From NCBI RefSeq assembly GCF_038502225.1, contig NC_091322.1, forward strand, positions 1,416,244 to 1,480,243: DNA of 64,000 nucleotides, written 5' to 3'. This DNA is from Cherax quadricarinatus (lineage: Eukaryota > Arthropoda > Malacostraca > Decapoda > Parastacidae). The number at the start of each line of letters is the position of its first letter. Position 1 is the first letter of the stretch. The position numbers were made by a program, and so were the translations under genes. Of the stretch, positions 46,390 through 56,885 are shown piece by piece. The notes under the pieces are model-generated. The model did no database searches and was not told the origin of the DNA. It saw nothing but the letters and a program-made list of their open reading frames with translations.

Positions 46390-47712
46390 TCATGTGTCAT
46401 CTTTCTGAGCTCGTTAGTGAGAGAAGACATCGGCATCTCTATTCATAGTGTGCTCTAATAGTTACTCCAGATCTTTTAAGTAGATACGTAACTCTTAATA
46501 GTGGATTCTTGGACTTAAACTGCTAGCCACACTCGAGCATGGACTCTTGCATGAGTGGTACATGACACTTAAGGTATCCAATGTCGGCAGTAATTATGAC
46601 TTTAAGATTTGGCGACCTGTCCTGGAGTCACCTACCACCAGCCCAATACACCAAGACTCCAGGTAGACAGTAGCATACCTGGGGGCACGTAACTCTATAT
46701 TTCCTTCACCTTGTTCATTAAATAGATTGCAATATATAATTTGTGCAAGGCAAGTAAGGGTTTAATCAAGGTATATGGTGTTGGTACCAGGGTAGTGGGA
46801 AGTTATTTGTGTCATATCAAGTGTCGTGTATCATGCCTTGGTATTAAGCTCACTGATCTAGTGTACATGAGCACTGGATCATTTACCCTGGTATTGAACC
46901 CAGGAACCAGGTGTCACCCAGGACTCATCCTGCTAAGTAACACTGTCTCAGTGTACTTGTGATTTATAGACCATTGTTGAGGAAGTATCCCAGATATATT
47001 TGAAGTGTTCTCACATAAACAATAAAATTATTTTTTATGAAGACAGTCCCATCGCAGAGCAGCAAAAATTATATACTTAATGAAAAGAAAGATGAGGAAT
47101 TTGAACTGCAACATTTATCTGAGATTACATATGCATACACCATGTAAATTCGTTGTTGAAATAGCTTCTAAAGATTTTAAAGCTGTGTTAGTATGCCTAA
47201 GAATACTTGCACTAGCCTAGCAACATCATCATGAAACACTAATCTGAAACACTCGCTAAATCTAGGCTTCAGGGCGAGCATTAATGAAACTCCGGGCTAG
47301 TGAAATGTATCAGAATTAAAGAATTCAAACAATGGAAGTGTGTTGAGCGGATTATATTTTAACACACCTTGTACGCCTCCATACATATATTGTTCTGGGT
47401 TAAGAGTGTTCAGGATGACCTCTCATGCAGTGTCTGGCAGTTCATTATTTATTTAAGAATAGAAGCAGGTGCAATGTAGATGCATGTGGAAACCTCGCTC
47501 GTTACCACAGCCAGTCCTGATGTCTCTTTATTGGTACTCTGTCATTTTTTGTAATGCAGTGGAGCATTCTTTTATTCATGGCATGGTCTCTGCTGGGGTC
47601 ACCTCTCACATGTTGTCTTGCTATTTACAAAAAATGCGGCGTATCCGTTTATTTATTGCTTGTTTTACCTGCGTAAATTTGTGTGCGCGCGCTCGTAAAT
47701 GGATGCACAGCT

Positions 47713-47715
<3 letters not shown>
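46390..47715. other. No gene or recognised repeat
   Basis: Moderately AT-rich. Frames are under 75 codons until 47469, and the 190-codon frame at 47469-48041 runs through a (TG)n/(GA)n microsatellite and a LINE relic, so it is not a gene. Confidence 0.5.

Positions 47716-47717
<2 letters not shown>

Positions 47718-47806
<89 letters not shown>
47718..47806. repeat. (TG)n followed by (GA)n microsatellite
   Basis: About 56 bases of (TG) then about 30 of (GA). Confidence 0.97.
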
Positions 47807-47807
<1 letters not shown>

Positions 47808-47839
47808 GTGTGGATAAGAATCGAGTTTCGGAAGGGTTC

Positions 47840-48045
47840 CTCCTTCCTAGACTTTGAATCTGCGTTTCTGATTTATGGCCCGTTGGGCCTCATCATATCT
47901 ACTCTTAAAGCTGTGTATTGTGTGCGCCTCCAACACATTCCACTTTTCCACCAAATTGAGACCAAGGAAGTACCTCCCCTAACATTCCTGTGCCTCTGTA
48001 TCATCGGCTTTTACCAACGTGTTCTTCCTTGGTTGTATTAAGTCA
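47840..48045 (-). mobile_element. LINE-B-like C-terminal fragment
   Basis: 'catatctactcttaaagctg', 'acattccacttttccacc' and 'aagtacctcccctaacattc' parallel the LINE-B antisense C-terminus at 53085-53205 ('catacctctgcttaaagct', 'actattccacttactg', 'atacttcctaacatccc'). It is more diverged than the two main LINE-B copies, so it may be a relative. Confidence 0.45.
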
Positions 48046-48084
48046 AACGGTTGTATGTGGATTGAGTCCGTTATGTTGGTCTGT

Positions 48085-49060
48085 GTATTCACCTAGTTGT
48101 GGTTGCAGGGGCTAAATCACAGCTCCTGGCCCCGCCTCTTCACTGGCGCTACTAGGTCACTCTTCCTACTCCATGAGCCTTATCATACCTCTTCTTAAAG
48201 CTATGTATGGTTCCTACCTCCACTACATCACTTCCCAGACTATTCCACTTCCTGACAACTCTGTGACTGAAGAAATACTTCCAACTGTGTCCCCTTGTTG
48301 CTGCGTTTCATCTCTGGAACATCCTGTTTCTGTCCACCTAGTCGAATCCTCTCGGTATTTTATATGTCGTTATCATATTCTCCCTATCTCTCCTGTCCTC
48401 CAGTGTCGTCAAGTCGATTTCCTTAATCCTCCTCGTACGATATACCCCTTAGCTCCGGGACTAGTCTTGTTGCATACCTTTGCACTTTCTCTAGTTTACT
48501 TACGTGCTTGGCTAGGTGTGGATTCCAAACTGGGGCTGCATACTTCAAAATAGGCCTAACGTACACTGTGTACGACTCCTTATTGAGATGTCGGAATGCT
48601 GTTCTTAGGTTTGCTAGTCACCCTTACGCTGCAGCAGTTATTTGGTTGATGTGCACCTCAGGAGATGTGCCCGGTATAATACTCGCCCCAAGATCCTTTT
48701 CCTTGAGTGAGGTTTGTAGTGTTTGGCTCCCTAGACTGTACTCCGTCTGCGGTCTTCTTTGCCCTTCCCCAGTCTTTGACTTTGCGCTTGGTGGGGTTGA
48801 ACTCCAGGAGCCAGTTGCTGGATCAGGCCTGCAGCCTGTCTAGATCCTTTTATAGCTCTGCCTGGTCCCCGTCCGATTGAATTCTTCTCATCAACTTCAC
48901 ATCGTCTGCAAACAGGGACACTTCTGAGTCTATTCCTTCCGCCATGTCGTTCACATATACCAGAAACAGCACCGGTCCTAGGACTGACCCCTGTGGAACC
49001 CAGCTCGTCACAGGCGCCCACTCTGACACCTCGTCACGTACCATGACTTGCTCTTGTCTT
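48085..49060 (-). mobile_element. LINE-B: 5'-truncated copy with reverse transcriptase core
   Basis: The antisense frame at 49044-48850 shows motif B ([18 protein letters not shown]) and motif C FADDVKL (FADD at about 48912-48901), both intact. The region towards 48085 continues collinearly with 52991-53600 but carries about 115 extra bases near 48340-48460 and about 11 extra near 48777. The element is cut at about 49060, before motif A, so it lacks the start of the catalytic domain and all of the endonuclease. The 3' end 'ttcacctagttgtggttgc' lies at 48090. Confidence 0.8.
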
Positions 49061-49071
49061 CCTGACAGTGT

Positions 49072-49113
49072 GTGTACTCACCTAGTTGAGGTTGCAGGGG
49101 TCGATTCCAAGCT

Positions 49114-49172
<59 letters not shown>
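49072..49172 (-). mobile_element. LINE-B 3'-terminal scrap plus (TG)n
   Basis: 'tactcacctagttgaggttg' and 'caggggtcgattccaagctc' are the last 50 bases of LINE-B (compare 52991-53035). They are followed by about 50 bases of (TG)n. Confidence 0.7.
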
Positions 49173-49199
49173 TGTCTTGCTGTGCGGGTAGTGTTACTT

Positions 49200-49362
49200 G
49201 AGTGTGTGGCATAATACACTGCCAGAACAAAGGCAGAAAGTCCTCAAGAGGGAACTCGATAGGTTCGTGTTGGACGTGTCGGATCAACTGATTATGATGG
49301 CGTCGTGGGCGTACGTGCCACAGGCAGCAACAGCCTGGCTAACCAGGCAATCATCCCACCAG
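49200..49362 (+). mobile_element. LINE-C C-terminal region, plus strand
   Basis: In frame: WHNTLPEQRQKVLKRELDRF, then DQLIMMASWAYVPQAATAWLTRQ. The last part corresponds to the LINE-C 3' ends (for example 'gcagcaacagcctggctaac', 'ccaggcaatcatccca'). It links those ends to a LINE C-terminal protein block. Truncated on both sides. Confidence 0.5.
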
Positions 49363-49363
49363 G

Positions 49364-49490
49364 TTACCTTAGGTAAGATTCGTCAGGAAACTGCACAAGC
49401 TTTTCCTGACGCGGGTCTTAGTCATATGAAAACCCGCCACTGGAACTTTTGGGAATCTGACTGAGGCCTTCCGCCGGCTTATTGGTCCAC
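49364..49490. repeat. Interspersed repeat R4, copy 2
   Basis: 'aggtaagattcgtcaggaaac', given as 'aggtaagatt' and 'cgtcaggaaac', then 'cttttcctgacgcgggtct' and 'tagtcatatgaaaaccc'. Matches 34495-34565 and extends further right ('ttattggtcca'). Confidence 0.6.
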
Positions 49491-49589
49491 TTCCTTAAAA
49501 AAATTAAATTATATTCATATCGTAGCAAGAAAACCTGTTTTTAGGCTGGGCCTCGAGAATACAACTCGAGAAACAAGTCACCGGCGTAC

Positions 49590-50262
49590 AGGCACTGACC
49601 ACCAGGATGGATAATGAGAACTTTCAAAACGAGAGATGCCAAGCCCATGATGATCCTTTTCAAATCACTTGTTCTCTCTAGGCTGGAATACTGCTGTACA
49701 TTAACATCTCCATACAAAGCAGGTGAAATCGCAGATCTAGAGAGTGTACAGAGATCCTTTACTGCACGTATAAGTTCTGTCAAGCACCTTAACTACTGGG
49801 AACGCTTGGAAGCACTTGACTTGTACTCGTTGGAACGCAGGAGGGAGATATATCATAATCTACACTTGGAAAATCTTGGAAGGAATGGTCCCAAATCTGC
49901 ACACAGAAATCACTCCCTACGAAAGTAAAAGACTGGGCAGGCGATGCAAAATGCCGCCAATAAAAAGTAGGGGCGCCATTGGTACACTAAGAGAAAACAC
50001 CATAAGTGTCCGGGGCCCAAAACTGTTCAACAGCCTCCCATCAAGCATTAGGGGAATTGCCAATAAACCCCTGGCTGCCTTCAAGAGAGAGCTGGACAGA
50101 TACCTAAAGTCAGTGCCGGATCAGCCGGGCTGTGGCTCGTACGTCGGACTGCGTGCGGCGAGCAGTAACAGCCTAGTTGATCAGGCTCTGATCCATCGGG
50201 AGGCCTGGTCATGGACCGGGCCGCGGGGGCGTTGATCCCCGGAATAACCTCCAGGTAACCTT
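49590..50262 (+). mobile_element. LINE-A C-terminal region and 3' end, best preserved
   Basis: Two overlapping plus frames (49614-49928 and 49816-50235) carry the segment after the reverse transcriptase core: KPMMILFKSLVLSRLEYCC, LNYWERLEALDLYSLERRRE, YIIIYTWKILEG, VRGPKLFNSLPSSIRGI and KPLAAFKRELDRYL. One frame change near 49840-49920 separates them. The frame ends in the 3' terminus ('gcgttgatccccggaata', 50230-50247). This copy gives the clearest view of the family's C-terminus in the window. The upstream catalytic motifs are missing, as in a 5'-truncated insertion. Confidence 0.8.
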
Positions 50263-50309
50263 CATGCACGTGATATACATAGCCACATTATATGTATGGA
50301 TGGTGTTGA

Positions 50310-50480
50310 CTTAATTTGGCAGCAAGAGTAACAGTAAGAACAGTGGTAAACAGCATAAACAGTACCAGTAGTAGCAGCAACAGTACAAACATCAATAGTA
50401 GCAACGATAGTAGTAGCACCGTCAGTAGTTGCAACAGTAGTAATAGTAGAACCAGTAGCAGTATAAGCAGACACTACACA
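50310..50480. repeat. Degenerate AGT/CAR trinucleotide repeat
   Basis: Combinations of 'agtagtagcagcaacag' and 'aatagtagcaacgatagt'. Trinucleotide periodicity with many substitutions. Confidence 0.7.
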
Positions 50481-50579
50481 TGGCATTGCTGTCAAGCAGT
50501 ATACAAAAGAGTAAGACCGGTACAATAGTTCAAGTAGAGAGTAAGACCCCTTGATATGCCTGTGATGTGTTTTGAGTTT

Positions 50580-50960
50580 TTCTTCTTTCGCAGCCTGGCC
50601 CTGGGCATGGATTATCTGATGCATGATCAACCAGGCTGTTACTGTTGCCGACCTACTGGCCCGCATATCTATCACAGCATTGTTTCTCTGGCTCTTGGAG
50701 TTACTTATTAAGTTTCCTCTTGAAGACTTCTACACCTGTCCTAGCAGTGTTTCTGATAAAACGTTCAATAGTCTCGGACTACGGATATTGATACAATGTT
50801 CTCATATTGTGCCAGTGGCACTCCTGTCTTTCAATGGATTTATTTAGCATTTTCTCCAGTATCTGTCACTCCAGTATGTTATTGCAATATGCAGCTTTGA
50901 GGACAGTTCCTGTAAGTACTCTCAACGTATGTATTTAGGACTTTGAAGGCGTTCGCAATC
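50580..50960 (-). mobile_element. LINE-like C-terminal fragment (LINE-D)
   Basis: 'gatgcatgatcaaccaggct' and 'gttactgttgccgaccta' resemble LINE 3' ends; then 'agtttcctcttgaagacttc' and 'gtttctgataaaacgttcaa' parallel the antisense C-terminal layout of LINE-A without matching it closely. It probably belongs to a further LINE family. Confidence 0.4.
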
Positions 50961-51735
50961 ATTTTATTGTTTTAGTGGGTCTATACTGGTCGTACATGTT
51001 TGTGTAGCTGTGTCCAGGATAAGCGGCTGTCAAATGTAAACAAATACTGTGCAACACCTTCCATCACGCGCACATTACAACACGTGTTCGCTCCTCATTT
51101 CTTTGCAACACCATTGCATTACTTTTAATAGTATATGTTTTATTTACTAAGTTTTAACCCGCAATACTAGCACTTTACTGCGTTGCCAAACAGGCAGCGA
51201 TAATTGTTATTCCTAGCAGTGGAAGAAAGCAAAAATAATGTTGATTGGCTGGTTTATACACAGGGTACAGCAAAGGGATTGTTGATTTGTGTGGTGGTGA
51301 GGAGAGATGAAGGAAGTGCCTGTTCGTTGAAGAATGCGGCTCTTCTGTGGCTGGTACGCGCCAAGCTAAAAAGTATCCTACTAATTGATGGAGGTGTTTG
51401 TTAAGAGTCAAGAAGAGCATTGTTCACTGGTTGATGGAGGGTGTGAGGATAAAGCCAGTACTGACAGAGTGACTGACGCGCGTCTTGATGCTACGTTGCT
51501 CGCAAGTCTTCCCAGAATAGCCGATGTGAAGTGGGTGGGTCAGGAGGTTAAAATATAAATATATCATGAAATTACTGCTACCCACTCCACTCACTGCTTC
51601 TGTTTCCTCAAGTGGCTACTACTGTGGTCATCATCTCTCTTGTTGGTGGTGTTGCAAGTTTCCTGAAACCTACTTGTTGATGGTTTTTGTATCATCACCT
51701 CCTCTCCCCCCCCCACTGCCAGTTCCAAGACCAAG
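50961..51735. other. No gene or recognised repeat
   Basis: Two opposed frames of 66 and 81 codons around 51175-51420 are mutual shadows without known motifs. No tandem structure. Confidence 0.4.
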
Positions 51736-51737
51736 CC

Positions 51738-52125
51738 TTCCTGTTTCTGAACATTAAAATGGTATAAAATACCGACAGGTTGTTAGGTAAGACACATATG
51801 CAACAGTTAGGTATCTTTATTATGAGACGTTTCGCCTACACAGTAGGCTTCTTCAGTCAAGTACAGAGAAGTTGATAGAAGCAGAAGATACTTGAAGACG
51901 ATGTAATCAGTCCATCACCCTTATAGTTTTGAGGTGGTCAGTCCCTCAGTCTGGAGAAGAGCATTGTTCCATAAGGGTGATGGACTGATTACATCGTCTT
52001 CAAGTATCTTCTGCTTCTATCAACTTCTCTGTACTTGACTGAAGAAGCCTACTGTGTAGGCGAAACGTCTCATAATAAAGATACCTAACTGTTGCATATG
52101 TGTCTTACCTAACTTCCTGTTTCTG
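51738..52125 (-). mobile_element. Foldback element with perfect 143-bp arms and 12-bp flanking duplication
   Basis: Arms 51782-51924 and 51971-52113 are, base by base by eye, exact reverse complements, with a 46-base centre. A tail of about 32 bases occurs only on the left (51750-51781, 'aacattaaaatggtataaaa' then 'taccgacagg'). It corresponds to the tail found at the right end of the 34-kb and 42.4-kb copies. TTCCTGTTTCTG flanks the insertion at 51738-51749 and 52114-52125. There is no open frame, so the element is non-autonomous. The long target duplication and one-sided tail fit target-primed retroposition better than DNA transposition. The insertion lies in what looks like a LINE-A 3' end. 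Confidence 0.85.
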
Positions 52126-52945
52126 TTGGTGCTCGCTGCACACTGCTCCCGCTAAGCAGTAGAACCCGGCTAATCGAGAACTTAGGACACTTGTCAAGTC
52201 CCGCTTTAAAGAAGTTATGGGTCTGTTGGTAATTTAGAACCTGTCTCTTCTGCATTTTCCATGTGTTAATTATGATATATTTTTCTTGCTCTCCAGAAGT
52301 AAAATTTGATGATTTTTTTTTATTTGCAATGACATTTGTGTAAACTTTTGCCTGCCTTAAACTGAGCTGTCTGTGTATACCAGTAATTTATTCTAAAGAG
52401 TACTAGGGCTTTAAAAAAGTTTGATCATTGGTTTAGTATCTCTTGTTTTGAAAGTTCTTGCTATCCACTCTGTAATTATCTTTGTAACACTCGTGTAAAC
52501 CTTTAATCTTCTTACCTTGTTATCTCTAGATCCCTCACATTCCACCTTGTATCTGTTCGGGGGTTTAAACATGTGTTGTACTTTTCTTTCATTCAGTGTT
52601 TCCGTAAGGAAGTATCTGAAATTTGTATTTATTAAATATTGTATTTAATATGACCCCTGGACGACCTGGTTTAGGTCGGCTTGAAGGTTTATTGTTCTCA
52701 GTGGATGTCAGTTACAAACAAATTCTAGTGTTGCCTGTTATAGATGTTATGGTGGTGTAATCTATAAGTCTGTTAAATAAAAGAATCAGAAAAGATAATT
52801 GGGGAGAGTTCGGACTGCACTTTGAAGTAAGATGCTTTTTTACTGTGAAGGTCTTGACGTTTTTGTTGCCTGGCTGTTATTCTTTGGTATCGTTTATTAG
52901 AAAGTTGAAAGATCCATCTACCCATTTTTAGTTATTCCTTTTGCA
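52126..52945 (-). mobile_element. LINE-A C-terminal half, antisense, decayed
   Basis: In antisense order: 'aacccggctaatcgagaac', 'acttgtcaagtcccgcttta', 'tgggtctgttggtaattt', 'gttttgaaagttcttgctat', 'gatccctcacattccacc', 'tgaaatttgtatttatta', 'gacctggtttaggtcggctt', 'aaagatccatctacccattt' and 'tattccttttgcacgtag'. It reaches the reverse transcriptase motif A region and stops at a (TG)n run. It began before the foldback insertion at 51738. Confidence 0.65.
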
Positions 52946-52947
52946 CG

Positions 52948-52990
<43 letters not shown>
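52945..52990. repeat. (TG)n microsatellite
   Basis: About 44 bases of TG, directly abutting the LINE-B 3' terminus that begins 'tactcacctagttgag'. Confidence 0.97.
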
Positions 52991-52994
<4 letters not shown>

Positions 52995-53998
52995 CACCTA
53001 GTTGAGTTTGCAAGGGTCGAGTCCGAGCTCCTGGCCCCGCCTCTTCACTGATCGCTACTAGGTCACTCTCTCTGAACCGTAAGCTTTATCATACCTCTGC
53101 TTAAAGCTATGTATGGATCCTGCCTCCACTACATCGCTTCCCAAACTATTCCACTTACTGACTACTCTGTGGCTGAAGAAATACTTCCTAACATCCCTGT
53201 GATTCATCTGTGTCTTCAACTTCCAACTGTGTCTCCTTGTTACTGTGTCCAATCTCTGGAACATCCTGTCTTTGTCCACCTTGTCTTGTTGCAAACCTTT
53301 GCACTTTCTCTAGTTTCTTTAGGTGCTTGGCTAGGTGTGGGTTCCAAACTGGTGCCGCATACTCCAATATGGGCCTAACGTACACGGTGTACAGGGTCCT
53401 GAACGATTCCTTATTAAGATGTCGGAATGCTGTTCTGAGGTTTGCTAGGCGCCCGTATGCTGCAGCAGTTATTTGATTGATGTGCGCTTCAGGAGATGTG
53501 CCTGGTGTTATACTCACCCCAAGATCTTTTTCCTTGAGTGAGGTTTGTAGTCTCTGGCCCCCTAGACTGTACTCCGTCTGCGGTCTTCTTTGCCCTTCCC
53601 CAATCACTTGGTGGGATTGAACTCCAGGAGCCAATTGCTGGACCAGATCTGCAGCCTGTGCAGATCCCTTTGTAGTTCTGCCTGGTCTTCGATCGAGTGA
53701 ATTCTTCTCATCAACTTCACGTCATCTGCAAACAGGGACACCTCAGAGTCTATTCCTTCCGTCATGTCGTTCACAAATACCAGAAACAGCACTGGTCCTA
53801 GGACTGACCCCTGTGGGACCCCGCTGGTCACAGGTGCCCACTCTGACACCTCGCCACGTACCATGACTCGCTGCTGTCTTCCTGACAAGTATTCCCTGAT
53901 CCATTGTAGTGCCTTCCCTGTTATCCCTGCTTGGTCCTCCAGTTTTTGCACCAATCTCTTGTGTGAAACTGTGTCAAACGCCTTCTTGCAGTCCAAGA

Positions 53999-54002
<4 letters not shown>
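52991..54002 (-). mobile_element. LINE-B: longest copy, reverse transcriptase core preserved
   Basis: The antisense frame at 53996-53604 gives reverse transcriptase motif A (LDCKKAFDTVSH in the family; here DCKKAFDTVSH), motif [20 protein letters not shown] and motif C FADDVKL (FADD at about 53732-53721). All catalytic aspartates are present. The next frame (53634-53188) holds the thumb-like segment (NLRTAFRHLNKESFRTLYTV, YVRPILEYAAPVWNPHLAK). The third frame (53294-53058) ends YFFSHRVVSKWNSLGSDVVE. Compared with 48085-49060, about 11 bases are missing near 53607 and about 115 near 53285, which explains both frame changes. The 5' side is cut at the (TG)n run. Not functional as it stands. Confidence 0.85.

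Positions 54003-54088
<86 letters not shown>
54003..54088. repeat. (TG)n microsatellite
   Basis: About 84 bases of TG at the 5'-truncated end of the LINE-B copy. Confidence 0.98.
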
Positions 54089-54089
<1 letters not shown>

Positions 54090-54090
<1 letters not shown>

Positions 54091-55760
54091 ACACCATGAT
54101 CTCACCAAGAAAAGTCTGCGTAATTTAACATTGTTGTCTTGCAGTGCATGCGAAACTATGTATACAGTAGTGAGGTAGTTGGCGACCTCTTGTAAACCTG
54201 TGTGGTCCTGAATTGTGTGAATATTCTTATAGAAATGTTTTATCCGAGCCCTCTTTCATGATTTTAATGTTTGAGTTCGGTACTTTTCTGCCGTCTTCGT
54301 GGAGTGGGTCTTTATCAGTGGGTTTTAGAACTTGTGGGTTGACGTTTCTCTTTACTGTTTTCACTGGTCATATGATTAATTTATGGGGCTTATTAATATT
54401 TGGTGTTTTTAATGGCTCAACACTGAGTCGTACTGTATCATTATCATTTCACACATTTCTTTATCAGTAAAAGCTAAGTCTCCTTCAAGCAAGGAGACTG
54501 GTTGATCAGGTAGCGAAGAATGAAGCCTGGCCTCAGGCAGGGTTCCAGGAATACCACTCTTGAAACCCACAACTGCTTTAAATTTCGCTGATGGTGTTTT
54601 CGTCCTTCTCTTGTTCTTGCCTCAGCTCGGCTTGTCAGGCTCGGATAACCCTCGATACTTGGTCACATGTGTGTCCTTGTTGCCCCCTGACCAAGGACCA
54701 CCAGGTTTTGGAGCCCACTCTTTCTGATACCACTTCTTTTTGTGTCATCCTCTCATCTATAGACGTCCCTATTTTGAACTCCATATGCTGACAGGCTTAC
54801 ATGTGCAGGTTCCTGTTATAGATAGTGGATGCCATGTAGCGGCCTCTCGGCACGAAAGCCAAACCGAGGCTGATCGTATACTGCCGGTGAGAGCTGTACT
54901 TGTATTGAATATTATGATTAATGAACGCGGTCACTTGGTTATCAGCATCACCCTGGAGCAGAGCATTCCAGTCGGAAGCAGCAGGCTCCCAGCAGAGGGC
55001 CGGCCAGTTCCCTCTTTCCCACAGCCAAGTTGTGCGTGATGATTTTTCACCTTGTTTTGTTGGTATCTGCAGTGTCGTAAAAAACCGGCCTTGTGATAAG
55101 ATTAGACAACGTAACTAAGAGGTTTGCCAGTGACTGTGTCTTCAGATAAATCACTACTGGGTCAATGGAGGAGCCAGAAATACGAGTAGGAAAGATAGTT
55201 TTTCATGTCAAATACTGCAATGTGCTCATCAAAATCCCTCTGTAAAGAATGTTGGTTAGATCACCAACAATTATAATATGTTGACAATTTATGTTGAAAC
55301 AGAAGGGAATCCACGTTTTCAATCAGGAAGTTGATCAAATGTGCTTGCTGTCATTGAAGTCTGTACATTGCACATGCTAGTACAGAGGTACAGGGATTTA
55401 TGCATAGCCTGAAGAACATCATTTCCAGGTGATTAAGAATGGCACCATCATTGAGCTGGGGTGGGGGGTACACTTAGAAAATCACACCCATGAGATGTAG
55501 CCAGCAATTCTAGCAAAATTTTCCTGAGCCCTGTCGTTTAAAAATGTCTCAGCAACGGCGATCATGTCAGGATGATGAGTGCTCACGAAGCTGTGCGTGA
55601 GCTCACCAACATTGGTAGAGAAGCCCTTTGTTAGGAGACAGGATGCTGGCCTGTTACGAGAATAAATCTCTAAGGTACTGGTGATCCTGTTTGTCCAGTT
55701 CCTTTTCTGTTTCGACAGTGGCCTTCTTGGTGTACCAACCCTCTTGGAAAAAAAAAAAGC
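54090..55760 (-). mobile_element. LINE endonuclease-domain relic, antisense
   Basis: Read from 55760 down. At about 55625-55500 the frame gives NVGELTHSFVSTHHPDMIAV then AETFLNDRAQENFARIAGY, which matches the N-terminal part of an APE-type endonuclease (P-D-I-I-A-V-T-E-T/W). Near 55380-55280 it gives INFLIENVDSLLFQHKLST, the region before the catalytic GD.N motif. Near 54480-54380 it gives SLLEGDLAFTDKEMCEMI, a linker before the reverse transcriptase. Many stops occur. The family is uncertain: it could be the missing 5' part of LINE-B or belong to LINE-C. Confidence 0.55.
54480..54585 (+). mobile_element. LINE-C-like 3' end inside the endonuclease relic
   Basis: 'gactggttgatcaggtagcg', 'gaagcctggcctcaggcagg', 'gttccaggaata' and 'cttgaaacccacaactgctt' resemble 38800-38885. 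The match is incomplete. Confidence 0.4.
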
Positions 55761-55850
55761 GGTGTGCCCCCTTCTATGATAGCGGGAGCACTGCCTAGAT
55801 GTCAGGGAGGATGGTCAAGTTCCTACACCACTTGTCTTGCACGGCTGATT

Positions 55851-56375
<525 letters not shown>

Positions 56376-56885
56376 CTGACTCCTGAGTGGTGTTCAGAGA
56401 TAAAAGAGTAATTATAGCAGTTTGGAGAGGTTGTACCTGTGGTGGCGGACGGCAGGTGCCCAGCCACCCACTATCCCTCTACGTCTACCCCCTTCCACCC
56501 CTTCCCACATCTATTCCCCCACCTCCACACCACCACCCCAGCCCCCCTCACTCATTCACAAAGTCTGCCAAGATTGATCAGTTGCTCCTCCTGCCTCGCC
56601 CCTTGACCTGTATCATGTGTAGTCTTCACTGCTGCAACACTGGTCCATAACACACCGAGAGGAATTTTACAAGACTCCTTAGTCTGCGTCCAGGCTGTGT
56701 CCAGATTGACACTATCTACTGCTATCTCGATGAAGGACTATCTACTATTATCAGGAGATTGAGGCAAGAATAGTTGAGAAGGCTCTCTCCCCACCATACG
56801 GCACTTGCTGGTATCTTCGTCGCCCTACTGAAGCCTTTACTTCAGGGTGACAGCTGATCACTTGAGATATAAAACCTATCTTGTC
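56376..56885. other. No gene
   Basis: C-rich to 56560, then unremarkable sequence without a coding frame. It borders the G-rich 26-bp array. Confidence 0.5.

Noticed and set aside
47469..48041. 190-codon frame near 47.5 kb
   Set aside because: Runs through TG and GA microsatellites and into an antisense LINE-B-like fragment.
53604..54002. Active LINE-B reverse transcriptase
   Set aside because: Catalytic motifs are intact, but the 5' part is replaced by a TG repeat and two deletions shift the frame downstream.
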